Source: Streptomyces sp. CBMA29
GTDB taxonomy: Bacteria; Actinomycetota; Actinomycetes; Streptomycetales; Streptomycetaceae
NCBI RefSeq assembly: GCF_014596445.1
Contig: NZ_MECL01000083.1
Coordinates: 1 to 64,000 of the forward strand
Direction: 5' to 3'
DNA length: 64,000 bases
The number at the start of each line of letters is the position of its first letter. Position 1 is the stretch's first letter. Both the position numbers and the translations under genes were made by a program. The notes below the pieces were generated by a model that saw only the letters and a list, made by a program, of their open reading frames with translations, was not told the DNA's origin and searched no databases. Below are positions 35,696 through 43,835 of this stretch, piece by piece.

Positions 35696-36958
35696 ATGGC
35701 CGATCGCTACCTTCGTCTGACCGGCACGGCCCCCGGCCGCTTCCTCACCCGCCGTCTCGGCCTGCCCCAGCCGGCCCCGCTGCTGCGGTGGTCCGCCGAG
35801 CACCCCGAACTCGACGGTCCCGTGCTGCGGTTGACGGCGGGCGACCCCGCTCCCGCCGACGGGGCGCCGTACGGCGCGGTCGTCCTCGACGCCACCGCCG
35901 TCGCCGAGCCGGCCGGGCTCGGCGCCGTGCACGCCGCCCTGCACCCACTCGTACGGTCGCTCGCCGCCTGCGGTCGGATCGTCGTACTCGGCGCGCGTAT
36001 CGACCCCGCCGACCCGCACCAGGCCGCCGCCCAGCAGGCGCTTGAAGGCTTCACCCGCTCCCTCGGCAAGGAGGTCGGCCGGGGCAGGACCGTACAGCTC
36101 GTACGACTGGCGCCCGGTGCCGACGCCGGGGCCGCGCTGGGGTTCCTGCTGTCGCCGAAGTCGGCGTACGTCAGCGGGCAGGTCATCGAGGTCGGCCCGG
36201 CGGCGTCCGGGGCGGAGGCCGCCTCGCGCGACCGCGCGCGCGTCGCGCTCGTCACCGGCGCGGCCCGCGGCATCGGGGAACAGGTCGCCGCGACCCTGGC
36301 CAGGGACGGCGCGCACGTCGTCTGCCTCGACGTACCGCGGGCCGCGGACGCGCTGGCCGCCGTCGCCGCCCGGCTCGGCGGCAGCGCGCTGCCGCTGGAC
36401 ATCACGGCGCCGGACGCGGGCGAACGGATCGCCGCCGCGGCCCCGGGCGGCCTCGACGTACTCGTCCACAACGCGGGCATCACCCGTGACCGCAAGCTCG
36501 CCAACATGCCCGCCGACCGCTGGGACCCGGTGCTGGACGTCAACCTCGGCAGCGTGCTGCGCACCACCGACCACCTGCTGAAGTCCGGCGCGCTCAACGC
36601 CCACGGCCGGATCGTCGCCACCGCCTCCATCAGCGGCATCGCGGGCAACGCGGGCCAGACCAACTACGCCGCGTCCAAGGCGGGCGTCATCGGCTTCGTC
36701 CGCGCCCTGGCCGCCGTCCCCGAGGTCCGCGAGCGCGGCATCACCGTCAACGCCGTCGCCCCCGGCTTCATCGAGACGCAGATGACCGCCGCCGTTCCCC
36801 TCTTCATCCGCGAGGCGGGCCGCCGGATGAACTCCCTCGGCCAGGGCGGCCTTCCCGTCGACGTCGCCGAGACCGTCGCCTGGCTCTCGGCCGCGGCCTC
36901 CGGCGGGATCACCGGACAGGTCGTCCGCGTCTGCGGGCAGTCCCTGCTGGGGGCCTGA
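35696..36958 (+). CDS. High-molecular-weight 3-oxoacyl reductase (FabG4-like SDR)
   Basis: A 420-residue two-domain short-chain dehydrogenase. The N-terminal Rossmann-like domain (about 1-175) lacks a nucleotide motif. The C-terminal domain has VTGAARGIG at 186-194, the NAG motif HNAGITRD, and the catalytic YAASK with Tyr324 and Lys328. This arrangement is that of FabG4, which reduces 3-oxoacyl-CoA with NADH. The gene is followed 2 bp later by a MaoC hydratase and faces a thiolase, giving a set for acyl-chain processing. Confidence 0.92.
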   Translation: MADRYLRLTGTAPGRFLTRRLGLPQPAPLLRWSAEHPELDGPVLRLTAGDPAPADGAPYGAVVLDATAVAEPAGLGAVHAALHPLVRSLAACGRIVVLGARIDPADPHQAAAQQALEGFTRSLGKEVGRGRTVQLVRLAPGADAGAALGFLLSPKSAYVSGQVIEVGPAASGAEAASRDRARVALVTGAARGIGEQVAATLARDGAHVVCLDVPRAADALAAVAARLGGSALPLDITAPDAGERIAAAAPGGLDVLVHNAGITRDRKLANMPADRWDPVLDVNLGSVLRTTDHLLKSGALNAHGRIVATASISGIAGNAGQTNYAASKAGVIGFVRALAAVPEVRERGITVNAVAPGFIETQMTAAVPLFIREAGRRMNSLGQGGLPVDVAETVAWLSAAASGGITGQVVRVCGQSLLGA

Positions 36959-36960
36959 CC

Positions 36961-37788
36961 ATGGCCCTCATGCTGACCCTCGGCCGCGGCGTCGTCACCG
37001 GCATCGGCAAACGGCCCTCCGCGACCGCCGCCGTGCCGCCGGTACGGCTCACCGATCCGGCCGTACGCGTCGACCCGGCGCGGCTCGCCGCCTACGCCTC
37101 GGTCTGCGGCTTTCCCGCCTCCGGCGCGGGCCCGCGCCCGCTCCCCCTCCCCCTCACGTACCCGCACGTCCTCGGCTTTCCGCTCGCCGCGCGGATCATG
37201 GCCGCCCGCGCCTTTCCGCTGCCGATGCTGGGCCTCGTCCACACCTCGATCTCGCTGGTCTCCCACGCGCCGCTGACCGCCGCCGACCGTCCCGACATCA
37301 CGGCCTACGCGGCCGGGCTGCGCGGACACCGGCGGGGTACGGAGGTGGAACTGGTGACGGAGGCGCGGCTGGACGGGGAGGTGGTGTGGGAGGACCGCAG
37401 CACGTATTTGGCGCGGCACGGGACCGACTACGTCGCGGCTGACGACACCCCGGCCCACGCGGAGCGGCCCCCGCTGCCGACGCTGGCCGAGTGGCGGCTG
37501 CCCGCCGACCTCGGGCGTAGGCACGCGCGCGTCTCGCGCGACTACAACCCGATTCACCTCTATCCGGTGACGGCTCGGATGCTCGGCTTCCCCCGCGCCA
37601 TCGTGCACGGCATGTGGACGGTTGCGCGGTGCGCCGCCGAGGTTCCTGAGGCCACCGGCCTTAGCGCGGCCTTCCACTCCCCCGTGCTGCTCCCCGCCAC
37701 CGTCGCCTACGGCGCCACGGCCGACAGCTTCGAGCTCCGCTCGGCGCCCCACCGGCTCCACCTCACCGGGACCGTCTCCGCCCCGTAG
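36961..37788 (+). CDS. MaoC-like (R)-3-hydroxyacyl dehydratase
   Basis: A 275-residue double hot-dog protein of the HtdX type. The C-terminal hydratase motif is seen as SRDYNPIHLYPVTARMLGFP with IVHGMW. The catalytic Asp and His are in place. Together with FabG4 and the thiolase it should interconvert 3-hydroxy- and 2-enoyl-thioesters. The last two codons and the stop (GCC CCG TAG) lie inside the left arm of a long inverted repeat whose mirror copy ends the convergent TetR gene. Confidence 0.9.
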   Translation: MALMLTLGRGVVTGIGKRPSATAAVPPVRLTDPAVRVDPARLAAYASVCGFPASGAGPRPLPLPLTYPHVLGFPLAARIMAARAFPLPMLGLVHTSISLVSHAPLTAADRPDITAYAAGLRGHRRGTEVELVTEARLDGEVVWEDRSTYLARHGTDYVAADDTPAHAERPPLPTLAEWRLPADLGRRHARVSRDYNPIHLYPVTARMLGFPRAIVHGMWTVARCAAEVPEATGLSAAFHSPVLLPATVAYGATADSFELRSAPHRLHLTGTVSAP

Positions 37789-38659
37789 GGGCCTTGTTCT
37801 CCTTTTTCCCGCCCGCCCACCCGTGCGGGTGCTTTCTTCGTCTGCGGGTGCCGCTTGTGCCTGGTCGGTCCCGGCCCGGGGTACCTCCTCGAAATCCGTA
37901 ACACCTGGCCCTGGGTATCCGGTGACCTTCTTGTCAACGTATTTCTGCGGGGGCACCCCGCCCCGTCCCCTCCTCGCCCGTCGGCGTCCGCCTGTCCGTG
38001 GATGGCCGGGGAGGGTGTCAAAGACCGTGAGGTCGCCCCGCGCGTCCTCCGCCCAGGGTGCTGGGTGACGCCCTCGGACGGTCCGCAGACGGACGGGTGC
38101 CAGAAGACAGCCGGCGTCCGCCAATCCCCAAGGTGGACGAACAGCCGGACACCGTCACCCGCCGCCGTACCCAAACCCACCCACGCCCCTCCCGCCCCCC
38201 CGGCTGGACGGCCGGTCGCCCAGGGGCCCAGCCCCCACCCACCCCCTTCCCCGGCCACCCCCACCGGACAGCCGGACGCCGACGTACCCGAGCCCCACCC
38301 ACCCCCTTCCCCGGCCACCCCCACCGGACAGCCGGACGCCGACGTACCCGAGCCCCACCCACCCCCTTCCCCGGCCACCCCCACCGGACAGCCGGACGCC
38401 GACGGACCCGAACCCACCCACCCCCGCCCCCCCAGCCACACCGGACAGGCGGACGCCGACGGACCCGGAGGGGACGGGGCGGGGTGCCCCCGCAGAAATA
38501 CGTTGACAGGAACGGTGCCGGATACCCAGGACCAGGTGATACGGATTTCGAGGAGGTACCCCGGACCGGGACCGACCAGGCACAAGCGGCACCCGCAGAC
38601 GGAGAACACACCCGCACGGGTGGGCGGGCGGGAAAAGAAGAACAAGGCCCCTACGGGGC
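37780..38659. repeat. Long inverted repeat between convergent genes
   Basis: The left arm 37780-37999 and right arm 38442-38659 are inverted copies of about 220 bp, differing by scattered substitutions and small changes. The blocks GTACCTCCTCGAAATCCGTA and CAACGTATTTCTGCGGGGGC match exactly or nearly so. The arms include the stop codons of both flanking genes, each ending GCC CCG TAG. The 442-bp centre holds the tandem repeats. No transposase, target duplication or credible gene is inside; the open frames through it are low-complexity Pro/Gly/Arg. It could be a giant bidirectional terminator, a non-autonomous element, or a dispersed repeat. Confidence 0.9.
38230..38460. repeat. 60-bp tandem repeats in the centre of the inverted repeat
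   Basis: A 60-bp unit containing CCACCCACCCCCTTCCCCGG and GGACAGCCGGACGCCGACG is present nearly three times without change (to 38400). A degenerate fourth copy merges into the right arm, whose inner end (GGACAGGCGGACGCCGACGG) is related to the unit. The tandem copies therefore probably grew from the arm. Confidence 0.9.
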
Positions 38660-39301
38660 AGGCACCCAGCGGTGGCCGGACATGAGGTTGGCGAGTCCTG
38701 ACCAGGCGAAATTCATGAGGGTGGCGGCGGACTCCTTGCCGGAGGAACCGGCGGGATGGGTGCTCGCACCCCACCCGGCAAGGGATTCGGCGGCGCCGAC
38801 AAGGGCGTGCGCGAGGGCGGCCACCTCGCGCTCGGCGAGGGCCTCGTCGCAGCCGGCGCCGGCATCGCGAGCCGCGGCGGCGATGAGTTCGGTGACGAAG
38901 GCGACGATCTCCGCCCGCATGACGGCCACTTCGGCCGCGAACGGCTCACCGACCGTACGGGCCTGGCTGTAGAGGACGGTCCAGCCGTCCGGATGGGCCT
39001 CGGTGTGCTCGAAGAAACCGAGAAGCCCGCTCCAGAGCTGCCGGTCGGCGGCGGCGCCGGGCTCGACGGCGGCGCGCACGGCCGCCTTCAGGGCCTCGGC
39101 CTCGCGGCGGATGCAGGCCGTGAAGAGTTCGTCCTTCGAGTTGAGGTAGAGGTACACGAGCGGCTTGCTGACCCCCGCCGCCTCGGCGATCTCGTCCATG
39201 GACGCGGCGCGGTACCCGCGCCGCGCGAAGGTCGCCACCGCGGCGTCCAGCATCTGCTGCTCGCGTACGGCTCGCGGCACCCTCTTGCCCCGGACAGCCA
39301 C
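38651..39301 (-). CDS. TetR-family transcriptional regulator
   Basis: A 216-residue TetR repressor. The HTH is at about residues 10-55 (REQQMLDAAVATFARRGYRA, then ASMDEIAEAAGVSKPLVYLY), and the C-terminal ligand domain is helical. I preferred the GTG at 39301 (GAGAGG 8 nt upstream) over 39310, which overlaps that site. The C-terminus (WVPAP) runs into the right arm of the long inverted repeat. It faces the MaoC gene, and may control the thiolase / fabG4-MaoC promoters through the palindromes at 35656-35685. Confidence 0.88.
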   Translation of the reverse strand: MAVRGKRVPRAVREQQMLDAAVATFARRGYRAASMDEIAEAAGVSKPLVYLYLNSKDELFTACIRREAEALKAAVRAAVEPGAAADRQLWSGLLGFFEHTEAHPDGWTVLYSQARTVGEPFAAEVAVMRAEIVAFVTELIAAAARDAGAGCDEALAEREVAALAHALVGAAESLAGWGASTHPAGSSGKESAATLMNFAWSGLANLMSGHRWVPAP

Positions 39302-39345
39302 CGGCCCCACCTCTCCCCTGACACCCCCAGCCTAAACGGCAGGCG

Positions 39346-39672
39346 TCAGGCGGTGTGCGGCTCGGCGTCGCGCGCGGTCTCACGCGCGGAGTCGCGGGCG
39401 GCGTCGTCCGCCTCGTCCTCCATGGTGGTGTTCGCGGCGAGGTTCAGCCGCGTGCGCTCCACCCGGTCGGACACCTGACGGGCCGCCCGCTCGCGGGCTC
39501 CGCGCAGCAGCACCCAGCTCAGGGGGGCCGACACGATCAGCGCGAGCAGGACCACCCACAGGTAGTTCGAGTTTCCCAGCCCCGCTGGCAGGACATGCAG
39601 CCGGACCAGCCCCCAGATGACGCCGAAGGAGGCGACCATGAGGCCGAAGCGCAGTGCGGTGTAACGGAACAT
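39346..39672 (-). CDS. DUF4229-type small membrane protein
   Basis: A 108-residue membrane protein with two hydrophobic segments (about residues 8-30 and 38-56), separated by RLHVLPAGLGNSNYLW. A cytoplasmic tail is rich in Arg, Glu, Asp and Ala (AADDAARDSARETARDAE). The pattern fits the actinobacterial DUF4229 group, whose function is unknown. It is conserved next to the menaquinone genes in streptomycetes as far as I recall. It starts at ATG 39672. Confidence 0.8.
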   Translation of the reverse strand: MFRYTALRFGLMVASFGVIWGLVRLHVLPAGLGNSNYLWVVLLALIVSAPLSWVLLRGARERAARQVSDRVERTRLNLAANTTMEDEADDAARDSARETARDAEPHTA

Positions 39673-39760
39673 GTCTTCAGTGAAGCACGCCGCCTCCGCG
39701 CCGGCGGAAGAGGGTACGCGACCCGGAACACCGGCCGCCCCTCGGAGCGTCGCGCCGACG

Positions 39761-40282
39761 TCACAGCGTCAGGAGCATCACGATGTCGTCGCGGTCGTCA
39801 CCGGGAGCGACCCGGATGGCGGCCGGAATGCGGCCGACCTCCTTGTAGCCGCAGGCGGCGTAGAAGAGGTCGACGCCGGTGCCGCCGCGGCAGGTGAGGC
39901 GGACGGCCTCGATGCCGTGGAAGCCGCGGGCCGCCTCCTCGACGGCGGCCATGAGCGTACGGCCGTGGCCGTGGCCCTGGTGGGAGGGGTGGACCATGAG
40001 CGTGTAGAGCCAGATCCAGTGCGTCATGAGCCGGTGGCTGTTGTACGCGAGGAAGGCGGTGGCGGCGACGCGCCCGTCCTCGTCGCGGCCGACGAGCAGG
40101 CGGCGTTCGCCGGAGCGGACGGCGGCCAGCGACCGGTCCATGTCGGGACGGACGTCGTCCGGGGTGACGGGAGGCACGAAACCGACGGCACCGCCCGCGT
40201 TGGACACATCGGTCCACAGGGCGAGGATGCCGTCGGTCAGTTCGTCGTCAATGAGCGGATCAAGCTCACAGGTAAGACCCAT
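39761..40282 (-). CDS. GNAT-family N-acetyltransferase
   Basis: A 173-residue acetyl-CoA-dependent transferase. The CoA-binding motif A is YTLMVHPSHQGHGHGRTLM (about residues 92-110), preceded by the strand VAATAFLAYNSHRLM and followed by VRLTCRGGTGVDLFYAACGY (motif B). The substrate cannot be predicted. It is a single gene, 44 bp upstream (in map terms) of the mqnE stop codon. Confidence 0.88.
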   Translation of the reverse strand: MGLTCELDPLIDDELTDGILALWTDVSNAGGAVGFVPPVTPDDVRPDMDRSLAAVRSGERRLLVGRDEDGRVAATAFLAYNSHRLMTHWIWLYTLMVHPSHQGHGHGRTLMAAVEEAARGFHGIEAVRLTCRGGTGVDLFYAACGYKEVGRIPAAIRVAPGDDRDDIVMLLTL

Positions 40283-40326
40283 AGGGCGAGCTTAGCCATT
40301 ACCGGCGCGGGACGCTGTCACCGGCG

Positions 40327-41490
40327 TCACACCCGCATGGGCTGCGGCGACTCCCGGCGCGACTCGTCGGGGCCCGGGTACTCCCGGATGATCTCGTAGC
40401 GGGTGTTCCGCTCGACCGGCCGGAACCCCGCGTCGCGGATGAGGTCCAGAATGTCGTCCCGCGTCAGCTTGTTGGGCGTGCCGTAGTCGTCGGCGTCGTG
40501 CGTGATCTTGTACTCGACGACCGAGCCGTCCATGTCGTCCGCGCCGTGGTTGAGGGCGAGCTGCGCGGTGGACAGGCCGTGCATGACCCAGAAGACCTTG
40601 ACGTGCGGGACGTTGTCGAAGAGCAGCCGGGAGACCGCGAAGGTCTTGAGCGCTTCCGCGCCGGAGGCCATCGTCGTACGGGCCTGGAGGGTGTTGCGGA
40701 CCTTGCCGTCCTTCATGTCCACGAAGTCGTGCTGGTAGCGCAGCGGGATGAAGACCTGGAAGCCGCCGGTCTCGTCCTGGAGTTCACGCAGCCGCAGGAC
40801 GTGGTCGACGCGGTGCTTCGGCTCCTCGATATGGCCGTAGAGCATGGTCGAGGGGGTCTTGAGGCCCTTGGAGTGCGCGAGGCGGTGGATCCGGGACCAG
40901 TCCTCCCAGTGGGTGCGGTGGTCCACGATGTGCTGGCGGATCTCCCAGTCGAAGATCTCGGCGCCGCCGCCGGTCAGCGACTCCAGACCCGCGTCGATGA
41001 GCTCGTCCAGGATGTCGGAGGCCGACATGCCGGAGATCGTCTCGAAGTGGTGGATCTCCGTGGCGGTGAACGCCTTGAGCGACACCTGCGGCAGCGCTTC
41101 CTTGAGCGCCTTCAGCGAGCGCGGGTAGTAGCGCCACGGCAGCGACGGGTGCAGGCCGTTGACGATGTGCAGCTCGGTGAGGTTGTCGCCCTCCATCGCC
41201 TGGGCGAGCTTGACCGCCTCCTCGATCCGCATCGTGTACGCGTCCTTCTCCCCCGGCTTGCGCTGGAAGGAGCAGTACGCGCACGACGCGGTGCACACGT
41301 TCGTCATGTTGAGGTGCCGGTTGACGTTGAAGTGGACGACGTCACCGTTCATCCGCGTGCGCACGTGGTGGGCGAGGCCGCCCAGCCACGCGAGGTCGTC
41401 GGACGCGTAGAGCGCGATGCCGTCCTCGCGGGTCAGCCGCTCACCGGCGTAGACCTTCTCCTCCAGCTCGCGCTTGAGCCCAGCGTCCAT
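40327..41490 (-). CDS. mqnE: Aminofutalosine synthase
   Basis: A 387-residue radical-SAM enzyme. It adds the adenosyl radical from SAM to 3-enolpyruvyl-benzoate to give 6-amino-6-deoxyfutalosine. The cluster Cys66, Cys70 and Cys73 are in CTASCAYC. Family segments are VVHFNVNRHLNMTNVC, GLHPSLPWRYYP, LTGGGAEIFDW, and HTHW near residue 215. With MqnA upstream and MqnC downstream it completes the visible ring-forming steps. The nucleosidase (MqnB) and MqnD are not in this window. Confidence 0.95.
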   Translation of the reverse strand: MDAGLKRELEEKVYAGERLTREDGIALYASDDLAWLGGLAHHVRTRMNGDVVHFNVNRHLNMTNVCTASCAYCSFQRKPGEKDAYTMRIEEAVKLAQAMEGDNLTELHIVNGLHPSLPWRYYPRSLKALKEALPQVSLKAFTATEIHHFETISGMSASDILDELIDAGLESLTGGGAEIFDWEIRQHIVDHRTHWEDWSRIHRLAHSKGLKTPSTMLYGHIEEPKHRVDHVLRLRELQDETGGFQVFIPLRYQHDFVDMKDGKVRNTLQARTTMASGAEALKTFAVSRLLFDNVPHVKVFWVMHGLSTAQLALNHGADDMDGSVVEYKITHDADDYGTPNKLTRDDILDLIRDAGFRPVERNTRYEIIREYPGPDESRRESPQPMRV

Positions 41491-41528
41491 CTGCTCCTCC
41501 TACCGATTCGACCCGATCGACAGTACCC

Positions 41529-41984
41529 CTACGCCTCCTCGGGAAGCGCCCCGACCCGGTTCTCCCACTTGGTGGACAGCACGATCGTGGTACGCGTCCT
41601 GGCCACGCCCTTGGTGCCGGACAGCCGCCGGATGGTGCGCTCCAGGCCGTCCACGTCGCCGACCCTGACCTTGAGCATGTACGAGTCGTCGCCCGCGATG
41701 AACCAGCAGTCCTCGATCTCGTCCAGGTCGCGCAGCCGGGTGGCGACCTCCTCGTGGTCGGCGGCGTCACTGAGCTGGAGGCCGACGAGCGCGGTCACAC
41801 CGAGGCCGAGCGCGGTGGGCGCGACGGTGGCGCGGTAGCCGGTGATCACCCCGGCCTGTTCGAGGCGGTTGATACGGTCGGTGACGCTGGGACCGGAGAG
41901 ACCCACGAGTCGGCCCAGCTCCGCGTACGACGCCCGGCCGTTCTCGCGCAACGCCTGGATGAGCTGCCTGTCCACCGCGTCCAT
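41529..41984 (-). CDS. Lrp/AsnC-family transcriptional regulator
   Basis: A 151-residue Lrp protein. The N-terminal HTH is DRQLIQALRENGRASYAELG with LVGLSGPSVTDRINRLEQAGVI, and the C-terminal RAM/AsnC domain has VGLQLSDAADHEEVATRL and CWFIAGDDSYMLKVRVGD. It should bind an amino acid or related effector. It starts 38 bp after the mqnE start codon in the same direction, so it precedes mqnE in a possible two-gene unit. Confidence 0.92.
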   Translation of the reverse strand: MDAVDRQLIQALRENGRASYAELGRLVGLSGPSVTDRINRLEQAGVITGYRATVAPTALGLGVTALVGLQLSDAADHEEVATRLRDLDEIEDCWFIAGDDSYMLKVRVGDVDGLERTIRRLSGTKGVARTRTTIVLSTKWENRVGALPEEA

Positions 41985-42166
41985 CAGAATGGACCCTCCC
42001 GTTCGTGCCGTGACTGCGCTGTCCGGACAAGAATCTAAGGCATGAACGGGTGTGCGCCCTGCGCATCTGCTCTTCCGATGCCCGAATCACCCAGGTCCGG
42101 ACCATCTGACCGGCGGGAATCGTACGCATCGTGCGCGCCGCGCGACTCAGCCGCCCGCTCCTTCAC

Positions 42167-42856
42167 TCAGCCGCCCGCTCCTTCGCCCAGGCCCCCGCCC
42201 AGCTCGCCGCGCCAGCGGCGGTACAGCTTGTGCGGCACCCCCGCCGCGTCCAGCGCCCGCCCGGCCACGAAGTCCACGAGATCCTGGATGTGCGTGGCGC
42301 CCGCGTAGAAGGCGGGCGAGGCCGGGAGCACCACGGCGCCCGCGTCGTCCAACGCCACCAGGTGACGGAGCGTCTGGCCGCCGAGCGGCGTCTCGCGGAC
42401 GGCGACCACCAGCGGGCGCCGCTCCTTGAGCGTGACGCTCGCCGCGCGCTGGAGCAGGTCCTTGGACAGGCCGAGCGCCACCCCGGCCACGCACGCCGTG
42501 CTCGCGGGCACGATCAGCATCCCCTTGGCCGGGTACGAGCCGGAGGAGGGACCGGCCGCCAGGTCGCCCGCGGGCCAGTACCGTACGGCCGACAGGTCCG
42601 CGATCCCGGTGTCGCGGGTGATGTCGGTGGTGCCGTCCGCGCCCCGGGCCAGCCAGCGGGCCAGGTCCTCGCGCCAGTGCGCGTCCCTGAACGGCTCGCC
42701 GGTCTCGTCCAGCAGCGTCAGCCGGGCGGCCCGGCTGACCACCAGGTCCACCGCCTCGCCCGCCGACAGCAGCGCGCGCAGCACGGCCGCGGCGTACGGC
42801 GTCCCGGAGGCCCCGGACACGCCCACCACCCACGGCCTGCGCTCGGTGTCGTCCAT
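42167..42856 (-). CDS. ubiX: Flavin prenyltransferase (UbiX-like)
   Basis: A 229-residue UbiX homologue that makes prenylated FMN for UbiD-type decarboxylases. Hallmarks are VVGVSGASGTPYAAAVLRAL at the start, ALGLSKDLLQRAASVTLKE, VVAVRETPL, and SPAFYAGATHIQDLVDFV. The mqnL decarboxylase at 45986 needs this cofactor, so the gene belongs functionally to menaquinone synthesis (called mqnM in that context). The stop lies in the second of two 19-bp direct repeats (about 42146-42183). The ATG at 42856 begins the conserved part. Confidence 0.92.
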   Translation of the reverse strand: MDDTERRPWVVGVSGASGTPYAAAVLRALLSAGEAVDLVVSRAARLTLLDETGEPFRDAHWREDLARWLARGADGTTDITRDTGIADLSAVRYWPAGDLAAGPSSGSYPAKGMLIVPASTACVAGVALGLSKDLLQRAASVTLKERRPLVVAVRETPLGGQTLRHLVALDDAGAVVLPASPAFYAGATHIQDLVDFVAGRALDAAGVPHKLYRRWRGELGGGLGEGAGG

Positions 42857-42962
42857 ACGGTCGACCCTAACGATCCCGCGATCGACCCGCGCGAGCGGGA
42901 ACCCGGGAGGCGGGTGCGGACGTTGTGCACACTGAAGAGCACTGGACCTGAGGGGGGATTCG

Positions 42963-43604
42963 GTGACGTACGGACAGACCGCGGGACGACCAGCCGGTAC
43001 GGGAGGGCGCGCCGACTCGCTGCTCGCACCGCTGCGCGCGGGCGGCCGGGTGACGGCCGCCGGCGTCCTCATGCTGGGCTGGGTCGGGCTGCTGTGGGTG
43101 ATCGAGGCGGTCGACGTGATCGCCGGACACCGTCTCGACTCGCTCGGCATCGTGCCCCGCAAGCCCGCCGAGCTGATCGACGTCATCCCGTCCGCCTTCA
43201 TCCACTTCGGCTTCGGGCACGTGGCCTCCAACAGCCTGCCGCTGCTCGTCCTGGGCTTCATCGCCGCGCTGCGCGGCATCGGCCGCTATCTGGCCGTCGC
43301 CTTCACCGTCATCGTGATCGGGGGCCTCGGCGTGTGGCTGATAGCCCCGGCCCACACCAACACCGCGGGCGCCTCGGGGCTGGTCTTCGGGCTGTTCAGC
43401 TATCTGCTGGTGCGCGGCTTCGTGGACCGCAGGGCGCTGGACATCGTGGTCGGCGTCGTCGTCGGCGCGGTCTACGGCTCGATCCTGTGGGGGGTGCTGC
43501 CGACCGCGAGCGGAGTCTCCTGGCAGGGGCACCTGTTCGGGCTGATCGGCGGCGTGGTGGCCGCGTTCCTGTTCCGCGAACGGACGGTGGCCGTCACGGC
43601 CTGA
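42963..43604 (+). CDS. Rhomboid-family intramembrane serine protease
   Basis: A 213-residue membrane protein with six hydrophobic segments. The catalytic dyad is Ser138 in AGASGLVFG and His190 in WQGHLFGLIGG; the oxyanion Asn90 is in GHVASNSL. All are present, so it should be an active protease for membrane-anchored substrates. The GTG at 42963 is divergent from ubiX. It has no operon partner; the following gene is 231 bp away. Confidence 0.92.
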   Translation: MTYGQTAGRPAGTGGRADSLLAPLRAGGRVTAAGVLMLGWVGLLWVIEAVDVIAGHRLDSLGIVPRKPAELIDVIPSAFIHFGFGHVASNSLPLLVLGFIAALRGIGRYLAVAFTVIVIGGLGVWLIAPAHTNTAGASGLVFGLFSYLLVRGFVDRRALDIVVGVVVGAVYGSILWGVLPTASGVSWQGHLFGLIGGVVAAFLFRERTVAVTA

Positions 43605-43835
43605 CGGTGTCACGTCGTCAGACCACAACACCGGGACGCCGCGACTCCGTAACACCGCGACCGCGATCACGCGCTGAAGTGCGCCGATCCCCCGCCGAAA
43701 GCCCCCGCCGAAAGCCCCCGCCAGCAGCCCCGTGCCGGGCGGAAACTCCCGCGAGTCACAGCCTCCGCACAGTTATCCTTCTAGTCATACTTTCTTCCGT
43801 CACGTCCAAGGACCAAGGAGTCCGTCATCATCACC

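Noticed and set aside
38230..38460. CRISPR-like array
   Set aside because: The repeats are direct tandem copies with no spacers, and no cas genes are near.
37789..38650. Long open frames across the inverted repeat on both strands
   Set aside because: They are low-complexity Pro/Gly/Arg products of repeats, with no start signals or conserved sequence.
37780..38659. Insertion sequence
   Set aside because: Inverted arms are present, but there is no transposase frame or recognisable target duplication, so it is kept as a repeat only.
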